This document shows positions 16,506 to 23,611 of a stretch of 30,239 nucleotides of DNA, in pieces (the stretch's first letter is position 1; the number at the start of each line of letters is the position of its first letter). The notes under the pieces are model-generated. The model was given only the letters and a program-made list of their open reading frames with translations. It had not been told where the DNA came from and ran no database searches. Position numbers and translations under genes: made by a program. The DNA comes from DAINRZ01 sp964634885 (lineage in GTDB: Bacteria > Bacteroidota > Ignavibacteria > Kapaibacteriales > UBA2268): the NCBI GenBank assembly GCA_964634885.1, contig CAZWLN010000057.1, positions 1-30,239 on the forward strand, read 5' to 3'.

Positions 16506-17366
16506 ATGAAATTACTAAAATGGACTAATTACTTCATCCTACTGTTTACCGCGTTTTCATTGCAGCTAATGGCTGGCGAGGACGTACTCAGGCCTCACGG
16601 CAGGCCCGACGGCGGCAGGTCAAACCTGCCGGTTTACATCGGCATCGAAGGCGGGCTTAATATCAACATGTATTCGGGCGACATCACCTTCAACGGCGAC
16701 AATACTATTTTAAACCAGCAGCGATTGCCCACAACCTATGACCTCATGAAAGACGGCACCGGCCTTTCTCCCCACATCGGCATCTTCGCAGATTTTTCCG
16801 TTGCACGCAATATGGGTGTTGTTGTAAGAGTAGCCTGGGACAGGAAGTATTTCGAGAATTCCGGAACCGGCATCGACTATAATAACGTTGACCCCTATCC
16901 TGAAGTACCTGTTGGAATTGACTGGAATGTTACAGCCAATTACTTTACCATCTCCGGCCTCTTCAGGTATAATTTCAATGATAATTTCTTCCTGACGGCA
17001 GGCCCGATAATTCATCTGCTGACAGACGACCTTGAATATAAGTCTGAAACCAATCCTAAAAATGCATCTGATATTACAATCTGGCAGCGTAATTTCGACG
17101 AATCATTTTCCAGTGTTACCCAGGAAAAAACAAGGTTTGGACTGGAAGTTGGGGTAGGCTATAAATTCCCTATAGCAAGAAAGATATTTCTTGTACCTCA
17201 GGCAAGGTTCCAATTAATGCTTTCCCAGACATATAAAGATGACTTCATATTTGGGGACCTTAACTCAAATACCCTCTATGATACAGGTGAACCGGTGTTT
17301 ACCTGGTTTGAAAACAGGACTCAACATTCCATTCAATTAGCATTGGCTCTGATGTTCGAGCTTTAA
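16506..17366 (+). CDS. Outer-membrane beta-barrel protein
   Basis: A 286-residue protein with a signal peptide (MKLLKWTNYFILLFTAFSLQ, then LMAG) and alternating hydrophobic/polar strands typical of small outer-membrane barrels: VYIGIEGGLNINMYSG, GIFADFSVARNMGVVVRV, YFTISGLFRYNFNDNFFLTA, RFGLEVGVGYKFPIA and IFLVPQARFQLMLS. It ends in the outer-membrane-style aromatic C-terminus LALALMFEL. ATG follows CGAGG. It lies 40 bases before the OmpA-type gene and likely works with it, anchoring it or serving as a porin; a PorP/SprF-type T9SS partner is possible, but sequence similarity was not evident by eye. Confidence 0.77.
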   Translation: MKLLKWTNYFILLFTAFSLQLMAGEDVLRPHGRPDGGRSNLPVYIGIEGGLNINMYSGDITFNGDNTILNQQRLPTTYDLMKDGTGLSPHIGIFADFSVARNMGVVVRVAWDRKYFENSGTGIDYNNVDPYPEVPVGIDWNVTANYFTISGLFRYNFNDNFFLTAGPIIHLLTDDLEYKSETNPKNASDITIWQRNFDESFSSVTQEKTRFGLEVGVGYKFPIARKIFLVPQARFQLMLSQTYKDDFIFGDLNSNTLYDTGEPVFTWFENRTQHSIQLALALMFEL

Positions 17367-17405
17367 TGCCGGCTAGTCATAGTAAAAAATATAAAAGGAG
17401 ATAAA

Positions 17406-18863
17406 ATGAGAAAAATATTAAGTTTATATATTTTAGCGATGATGCTGGCTACAGCCCTGCCGGCGCAAAAACTCGAGATCAAATCGGTTGATTTCAACAC
17501 TGACGGTGACGACTTCAGCACCTGCTTTACAAACAACGGCAGGTTCCTCTTCTTTACCGGCGACGACGGCGGCGGCCAACGGGTCCTGATGACGGAACGC
17601 ACCTCAGGCGGATGGGCCGACCCCTGGGAAGTCGGAGGCGATGTTAACGACGCAGACCAGATCGGTGCTGTCGCTGTTACTCCCGACGGCCAGTTCATGA
17701 TCTTTGCCGCCTACGACCACAAATACGCTTCCCTTGGCAGGACCGACCTGTACAGCGCACGAAAAAAATACGGCGTATGGACGGAAGTTGAAAACCTCGG
17801 TACCAATGTCAACTCCGAATACTGGGACTCACAGCCGACACTTACCAGCGACGGCAACACCCTGTTCTTCGTCAGTGACAGGCCCGGCGGCCTCGGCGGC
17901 ACCGATGTATTTATGAGCAGCCGTACAAAAGGCGGATGGAGCAAGGCTGTTCCCCTGCCACAACCGGTCAACACGCCAAACGACGAGATGTCACCTGTAA
18001 TGGGCGGCGACAACAAATCGATGACCTTTGCGAGCAACAGGGAAGGCGGCTTCGGCGGTTTCGACATCTATTTTACAAAGTACAACGGCAACAGTTTCTC
18101 TAAGCCCTCGAACGCCGGACAGCCAATCAACAGTTCAGCCGACGAATATTTCTACGCTTCGCAGCAGAACACCAACATTGCGTACTTCTCGTCCGACAGG
18201 GCCGGCGGCCAGGGCGGCATCGACATTTACATGGCTGTGCCCAACCCATTCATGTCAGAAGGTGTTGTCATCGTCTCCGGCAATGTCTTAGACGAACAGA
18301 ATAAGAATCCGCTCGGCGCCAAGATCATCATTACAGACCTGAAAACGGGCAAGAAAGTGGCCGATTTCCGTTCCGACGACCAGACCGGCGCTTACAGTGT
18401 CATCCTTCAGCCCGGCAGCGTCTATTCCATCACGGCTACCAAAGAAGGCTACGTCTTTTACAGCGACAAATTCGAAGTGCCGCCAACGGAAAAGGGCAGG
18501 GAAATACAGATGGACGTCTATCTGTCGCCCAACAGTACAAGGTTGCTGCTCTTCTTCGATTTCGACAAGACCGACCTCCAGAACGAGTCGATACCCGAAC
18601 TTGAGCGCGTCATCGAATACCTCAAAGACAACCCCGGCCAGAAAATTGCCCTCGAAGGCCATACGGACGATGTCGGTTCCGACGATTACAATGACAACCT
18701 GTCCCTCAACAGGGCCAATGCCGTCAAGAATTACATAGTCCAGGGCGGCATCGACGGTTCCAGGATTACAACAAAGGGATACGGCAAACGGAAACCCCTC
18801 ATTAAAGATACGACAGAAGAAGCAAGGTCAAGGAACAGGCGCGTAGAGATGAAGATACTCTAA
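17406..18863 (+). CDS. PorE-like PD40 propeller / regulatory domain / OmpA protein
   Basis: A 485-residue periplasmic protein with signal peptide MRKILSLYILAMMLATALPA. Residues 30-285 hold five PD40 repeats (PDGQFMIFAAYD, SDGNTLFFVSDRPGGLGGTD, FASNREGGFGGFDIY, YFSSDRAGGQGGIDIY). A carboxypeptidase-like regulatory domain follows (SGNVLDEQNKNPLGAKI ... YSITATKEGY, about 290-365). Then comes an OmpA peptidoglycan-binding domain (LFFDFDKTDLQ, EGHTDDVGSDDYND, LSLNRANAVKNYI, SRNRRVEMKIL). This order matches PorE of the type IX secretion system but lacks its TPR segment and lipobox. The start has GGAG 5 bases upstream. It probably anchors an outer-membrane assembly to peptidoglycan. Confidence 0.85.
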   Translation: MRKILSLYILAMMLATALPAQKLEIKSVDFNTDGDDFSTCFTNNGRFLFFTGDDGGGQRVLMTERTSGGWADPWEVGGDVNDADQIGAVAVTPDGQFMIFAAYDHKYASLGRTDLYSARKKYGVWTEVENLGTNVNSEYWDSQPTLTSDGNTLFFVSDRPGGLGGTDVFMSSRTKGGWSKAVPLPQPVNTPNDEMSPVMGGDNKSMTFASNREGGFGGFDIYFTKYNGNSFSKPSNAGQPINSSADEYFYASQQNTNIAYFSSDRAGGQGGIDIYMAVPNPFMSEGVVIVSGNVLDEQNKNPLGAKIIITDLKTGKKVADFRSDDQTGAYSVILQPGSVYSITATKEGYVFYSDKFEVPPTEKGREIQMDVYLSPNSTRLLLFFDFDKTDLQNESIPELERVIEYLKDNPGQKIALEGHTDDVGSDDYNDNLSLNRANAVKNYIVQGGIDGSRITTKGYGKRKPLIKDTTEEARSRNRRVEMKIL

Positions 18864-18889
18864 GCGCCGGACACCTCCTCTGCAATTAC

Positions 18890-18928
18890 AACCCCGGTTT
18901 GATTTGTTTAAGCCGGGGTTATTTTTTT
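18890..18928 (+). terminator. Rho-independent terminator of the OmpA-type gene
   Basis: AACCCCGG (18890-18897) and CCGGGGTT (18913-18920) form a perfect 8-bp GC-rich stem with a 15-base loop, followed by A and seven T. It lies 27 bases after the stop codon. Confidence 0.9.
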
Positions 18929-19023
18929 GCCTTCGGTTGAAATATTTGGGGAGAAGAGTTCAATTTACTATTATCTTTGCCACGAGCAGCTGTGTTTGTA
19001 ATAAGATATTATCTACATATGTT

Positions 19024-19040
19024 GAACTCCTGCGGAGTTC
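19024..19040. repeat. Short palindrome, possible dispersed element
   Basis: GAACTCC (19024-19030) and GGAGTTC (19034-19040) flank TGC, preceded by TCTACATATGTT. The form (TCTACA-ATATGTT then a short palindrome of the type NNCTCCTGCGGAGNN) resembles intergenic repeats seen in Bacteroidota-type genomes. One copy only in this window. Confidence 0.45.
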
Positions 19041-19288
19041 TGAGAACAGATATTCTTCTCCGTCTATCTGTAAAAACATCATGCGAATGGCTCAATGATT
19101 ATTGAGTGTCTCAGTGCATAGAATTCTATATCTTTTCAAGGAAGAGAAGGACATAGATTTCTTAAAACTTCAACCCAATAAAAAAATCCTGGCTATTCAA
19201 TTCAATATTTACTTCCTGCTAAGTCCCCAAAGAATTAATGTGAGCCATATAATACAGTCAAAATCAGGGTTATTTTGAAAACATATTA

Positions 19289-21367
19289 CTAATCGACAAC
19301 ACATCTTACAGAAAAGCCAAAAGTCTTCACTGCCCGGCTCCTTTCAACAATAATGTTTTTCGAATTCAGAATCCGGCACCAGGAAATCGTTGATTGATAG
19401 CCCTCGTCTGTTGAAGTCCAGAAGAATGCTGAATTATTGAGACTGTAGAAAACACCTGAGATATTGACATAACCTCCGGGAAGCGCAGAAAAGCCTCTTT
19501 CGTTAGTAGCCCCGAGGTTCGGAGTTTTCCACAAACCGGTTCCGGCTTCTACTGTACCTGTAGTCTTCAACTGGCCGGCGCATGTTTCATTGCCTCCAAG
19601 ACAGTCGGTCAGTTCAGTCCATTCTGCATCGGTTGCTATGTGCCAGCCATCCGGAGCCAGGCCGCGGCTGTCGTTTAATGCAAACCAGTTATATAATAAT
19701 CCATAAATTTTACCTGTTGAAGCATCATTGTAATAATAACAGCAGGCTCCTTCATTATTGTTACAAGCGTTCGTCCATTCTTCCGGAGTATTGGCAAAGA
19801 GCACCGAATCGCCGTTCCTGTAGCACCTTTCATTAAGATTGCAGCCCATCCATAATTGGTCACATATCTTCACTACAGGGTACTCATACTGCATATACTC
19901 CGGGGCAGCCGTAACACGGGCTAAACACCTGTTGCCCGGTGTCCTGGGAACATGCCAGTTGTACATCAACCCGTCGGTACTGTCTGCAATCGTAATCCAA
20001 CTTGCTCCTTCGTCGGTACTGTACTCGATTTTAACGGGTTCATCGGGAAGGACTCCCTCCCAGACTATTGCTGTGTCTGTACCCGCCAGGAATACCTCGC
20101 CACCATCGGGCTTAATCAGCTTCAGTGTCTGTACCGACGGCCTCTTGCCGGGGAAACCACCGTTCGCATAGTATTGCACTGAGCACAAATCGCTCTCAAC
20201 AGTAAACTTGCAGTATGTGTAACCGCTGTCTGCCGGAGTGTAACAAACAGTAAGATTTCTGCTCTCTCCATTTTTCAGCAGGAAACCTGTGGGTGGCTCA
20301 ATCCTGTATGCAGGATTGGAAGGAGTAATACTTGCTATATTGAAATCTGCATTCCTTGCAGTTACTGTTACTGTAGTACAGGTGTCTTTGACCGCTTTAA
20401 TAAATTTTGCCGTGGGGGGCTTGAAAACCAACCCGGCGATTGATTCATCCGGTGGCAGATAGGAAACTTCGGCTTTTGTTCCGTTTGAAGTCAATTGTAC
20501 GACAACATCGGTTCTCTTCGCATTGCAGGTAACGCCACTTTCCCATTCGATTGAACAGGGATCGCCTCCCTGCGATTCTGCCTGAAGAATACATGCCAGC
20601 TCTTTCGCTTCTTTAACATTTGTGATGCCGTCATAGACCATTCCGCCTGTTTCTTGTGCTATTACTTTTAGCGAGTACTTGATTCCAAAGGGGTTTGTGA
20701 GGGGATTGGAATAAAGTATAGCAAAGAATTGAATATTATTATCGGAGCAAATATTAATGCAACGTTGAATGTCGTAATTATTCATGGACGTCCACAAAGC
20801 GTCGGTATAAAGAATAGCTATACGTTTATACTTTCCGGATTTTGCAATATTAAACAGACCGGTATTATCATTTAGCAATTGTTCTGTAAAATCATTATTA
20901 CCACCGGCTGTTACAGTTTTGATCTTAGATAATACTGCATTCCTGTCCGTAGTGAAATCCTGAAGAATTACTGCATGGTCATTGCATATTTGCAAAGCAA
21001 ATTCAGAGGGCGGCATTGCTACCAATTGGCACAGATCTGCTGCTGTTGTTTTACCGAGGTCAACGGGTACCTTGCTTCCATCGTCCGCCATTGAACCGGA
21101 AACATCGATGCTCATCGCTGCCGAAATATTCAGCAATGGCTTCAGTTCAGGGCAGCTTACACCCAGAACTTTTCTCTGTGCCCCGTTTTCAGCTATTAGA
21201 AAATCGGACGAATTAATGTTAACAATCTGACGGCCATCGACGTCGAAAGCAAAGAACTTAGCTTTCATTACCGGGAAGTTCGAGGTGTCAACGTCGAAGA
21301 CAACAAGTGACTGTGACATCAGGTTGTTGGATAATATTACCAACAACAATATTAAGGCCTTTTTCAT
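19289..21367 (-). CDS. Secreted VWA / Ig-like / FISUMP protein
   Basis: A 692-residue protein. It has a signal peptide (MKKALILLLVILSNNLMSQS) and a VWA domain with MIDAS motif DVSGS (88-92). A choice-of-anchor-like beta domain follows (TVTVTARNADFNIASITPSN ... LLKNGESRNLTVCYTPADSG), then a Kre9-like Ig domain (PDGGEVFLAGTDTAIVWEG ... YNWHVPRTP) and a C-terminal FISUMP domain (about 499-692: WMGCNLNERCYRNGD, GLAPDGWHIATDAEW, GFSALPGGY, GFSVRCVVD). VWA domains bind ligands through a divalent metal; FISUMP modules are abundant on the surface of some FCB bacteria, with unknown ligands. The start ATG has GAGGG 5 bases upstream; an in-frame TTG 12 bases earlier is less likely. It begins 21 bases after the preceding gene. 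No T9SS tail is present. Confidence 0.87.
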   Translation of the reverse strand: MKKALILLLVILSNNLMSQSLVVFDVDTSNFPVMKAKFFAFDVDGRQIVNINSSDFLIAENGAQRKVLGVSCPELKPLLNISAAMSIDVSGSMADDGSKVPVDLGKTTAADLCQLVAMPPSEFALQICNDHAVILQDFTTDRNAVLSKIKTVTAGGNNDFTEQLLNDNTGLFNIAKSGKYKRIAILYTDALWTSMNNYDIQRCINICSDNNIQFFAILYSNPLTNPFGIKYSLKVIAQETGGMVYDGITNVKEAKELACILQAESQGGDPCSIEWESGVTCNAKRTDVVVQLTSNGTKAEVSYLPPDESIAGLVFKPPTAKFIKAVKDTCTTVTVTARNADFNIASITPSNPAYRIEPPTGFLLKNGESRNLTVCYTPADSGYTYCKFTVESDLCSVQYYANGGFPGKRPSVQTLKLIKPDGGEVFLAGTDTAIVWEGVLPDEPVKIEYSTDEGASWITIADSTDGLMYNWHVPRTPGNRCLARVTAAPEYMQYEYPVVKICDQLWMGCNLNERCYRNGDSVLFANTPEEWTNACNNNEGACCYYYNDASTGKIYGLLYNWFALNDSRGLAPDGWHIATDAEWTELTDCLGGNETCAGQLKTTGTVEAGTGLWKTPNLGATNERGFSALPGGYVNISGVFYSLNNSAFFWTSTDEGYQSTISWCRILNSKNIIVERSRAVKTFGFSVRCVVD

Positions 21368-21844
21368 AAACACCCTCAATTCTTTTAGTTACTTCTTTAT
21401 TATTATCGCCGACTGACGGACGGTCGGTGTTTGAAGTATTACGGTGTAAACCCCGGACGGCAGATTGCTTACGTCTGCGTTGACCGTTCTTTTCCCAAAT
21501 TCCGAAACAGTACCCGAATAGAGTGTTTTAACTTCGTTTCCGAGAATGTCCCCCATTATCAATCTCGTTTCGCCTGATTCTATCAGTTCCACTTCCACGC
21601 CGATGGACCCGCTCGCCGGATTGGGTACAATCGACAGTATCTGTGCATTGCCTGAAGTGTTGACGAGGCGGTTGCCTCCTTCGGGGCAGATGCCAAGCAG
21701 TTTGAATACTCCCGATTGCTTTTCTACGTCCATATCCACAACATTGCCGGATGCATCATAGAAATCGAAGGATTCTATATCGACCGAGGTCTCCGACACA
21801 CTTCCAAGACCGGCTACGACAGGTATCTCCGCCAGGATGTTAGA
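21224..21844. repeat. 621-bp direct repeat, copy 1
   Basis: Identical to 25806-26426 except one base (G at 21818, A at 26400), a synonymous change in a valine codon. It spans the last 151 codons of the WD40/T9SS gene, the spacer, and the first 48 codons of the VWA-FISUMP gene. Identity ends sharply at both borders, and the flanking proteins diverge at once. Confidence 0.96.
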
Positions 21845-23611
21845 TTCGCCGATTGGACTTTCCAGATAATAAAACGTGGAGTCGTTTTTTGATAAATAAA
21901 TTCCATTCTGGTCCTCAGGAGCAAGGATTGATTTTTCAAATCTGATTCTAGCTTTAACTTTTGCGGCAAGATCTTGAATACTATCACTATAGCAATCGTT
22001 GAATACCAGTTTCAGCGATCTACGGTCTCCGGCATATGCCGAATCGTCAGGAATATGGACAAGGCTTTTAATCCCTGTACCGTAAAGCTCGCCGCTAATT
22101 GAACCTCCCAAACTGTCAAAAACGAAAGAGATCAGCCCTGAGGCCAAACCAACTTTTTGAGGTTTAAACCTTAGCCCAATTTCCTTTTTTTCACCCGGCA
22201 TCATTGTAAAAATATCATTCCTTAGCAGTTCAAATGGGTCTGAGTACCAGGCATGTACCTTAACATTAAAAATTGTTACCGGGAAAAGACTCCTGTTTTC
22301 AACTAGGTAAACCAATGTATCTTTATAAGAAAAAACCCTAACTTTCCCAAAGTCAACCTTCTTAGCGGACAAACTCGGCATTGGTATCAGACCGGCACCA
22401 GAAATCCTTTCATTAATCACTCCGGACTGGGTATATATTTTAATTGTTGACATTTGGTAGTCTTTTCTGTCCGGAGTAAACCTGAATTCGACATCTTTTG
22501 AGTCTCCAGGCTCGATAATGAAAGGTTCTTTGGGTGCCAGGACACTAAAACATTTCTGTGCATAGTTTTCAATCACAATACTATCAATTCTTATTTTACA
22601 TTTACCTGTATTAATAATAAAAGAAGTAACTAGCGAATCTTTATGGTAGTTAAGATAGCACTCTCCTAAATATAAATTATCTGATTTGGCTTCAGGTTCG
22701 ATGATTTCAAAAAGAGAATCAGATAAATCTTCTTGTATAAACTCATCATTGAAAGCCCATGCTCTTATTGTGTAGTCAGAAGAACCACTGGCTACAGATT
22801 GGCCGTCCGGGCTCCATGATACAGACCAAATGGGTCTGATAGGGCCGTAACATCTCTGAATTATATTGCCGTTAGCAGCATCCCATATTAACACTACATC
22901 ATCATCAGAACCGGAAGCAATTTTATTGCCGTCCGGACTCCATTTGACACTGTAAATACCATATCTGTGACCATAAAAACTATTAACCAGAGCGCCATTT
23001 GTTGCATCCCAGATTTTTACAGCTTTGTCGGAATTGCCTGTAGCAATATACCTGCCGTCCGGACTCCAACAGAACGTTGAAACATTAGAAATATGGCCTG
23101 TAATAGTGAGTATTTCTTTTCCATTATTCGGATTCCATATTTGTATTGTGGCATTTTCGGTTGAAGTCGCCAATTTGTCGCCTTGAGGGCTCCAGAATGT
23201 TTCATGGCACGAACCAGTAGTAAATCTGTTAATCAGACGGCCATTAATGGCATTCCATATTAAAACGGAACTGTCGGAAGCCGATGAGATTGCAATCTTT
23301 AAACCGTCCGGGCTCCAGTCAATTGAAGAAGGTTTTTTAATGTGCCCGTCAAGGGTACGAACCATACTGCCGGTAATGCCGTCCCAGATAATGACTTTAC
23401 CATCTATGTCAGTAATAGAGGCTAATTTCCTACCATCAGGGCTCCACCGTGCAATTGTAACCAAATCGCTGTGTCCTGGCAAGGACTTAATGAAGCTTCC
23501 ATCATCGCTGTCCCAGACAATCGGTGCCTGGATTTTTGAACTGCCGGATACAATCAATTTACCATTTGGATGCCAATCAATATCGTTGATATCACCATTA
23601 TAATCTTTCAT
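21389..23611 (-). CDS. WD40 propeller / ASPM-like / T9SS-tail protein, probable 3' half of a split gene
   Basis: A 740-residue frame with seven WD40 repeats (about residues 8-310; e.g. WSPDGRYIATGNSDKAVKIW, WSPDGNKIASGSDDDVVLIW), two choice-of-anchor D/ASPM-like domains (about 325-520), a linker beta-domain and a T9SS sorting domain (LSIVPNPASGSIGVEVE ... NLPSGVYTVILQ). The ASPM-to-tail part is colinear with the 470-residue protein encoded at 25971-27383. It has no signal peptide, although a T9SS tail needs Sec export first. Its start overlaps the upstream WD40 frame by 14 bases, just after a run of seven A. Removing one A fuses the two with correct repeat spacing, so it is most likely not an independent protein. 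Confidence 0.8.
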   Translation of the reverse strand: MKDYNGDINDIDWHPNGKLIVSGSSKIQAPIVWDSDDGSFIKSLPGHSDLVTIARWSPDGRKLASITDIDGKVIIWDGITGSMVRTLDGHIKKPSSIDWSPDGLKIAISSASDSSVLIWNAINGRLINRFTTGSCHETFWSPQGDKLATSTENATIQIWNPNNGKEILTITGHISNVSTFCWSPDGRYIATGNSDKAVKIWDATNGALVNSFYGHRYGIYSVKWSPDGNKIASGSDDDVVLIWDAANGNIIQRCYGPIRPIWSVSWSPDGQSVASGSSDYTIRAWAFNDEFIQEDLSDSLFEIIEPEAKSDNLYLGECYLNYHKDSLVTSFIINTGKCKIRIDSIVIENYAQKCFSVLAPKEPFIIEPGDSKDVEFRFTPDRKDYQMSTIKIYTQSGVINERISGAGLIPMPSLSAKKVDFGKVRVFSYKDTLVYLVENRSLFPVTIFNVKVHAWYSDPFELLRNDIFTMMPGEKKEIGLRFKPQKVGLASGLISFVFDSLGGSISGELYGTGIKSLVHIPDDSAYAGDRRSLKLVFNDCYSDSIQDLAAKVKARIRFEKSILAPEDQNGIYLSKNDSTFYYLESPIGESNILAEIPVVAGLGSVSETSVDIESFDFYDASGNVVDMDVEKQSGVFKLLGICPEGGNRLVNTSGNAQILSIVPNPASGSIGVEVELIESGETRLIMGDILGNEVKTLYSGTVSEFGKRTVNADVSNLPSGVYTVILQTPTVRQSAIIIKK

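Larger units (their letters stand above)
18864..19288. other. 425-base intergenic region without a gene
   Basis: Contains the terminator of the OmpA-type gene at its left end and a palindromic repeat at 19024-19040. Short frames here have no coding character. No terminator for the minus-strand VWA-FISUMP gene was found at the right end. Confidence 0.5.

Noticed and set aside
18904..19098. 64-codon plus-strand frame after the OmpA-type gene
   Set aside because: It starts inside the terminator stem and crosses a palindromic repeat; no coding character.
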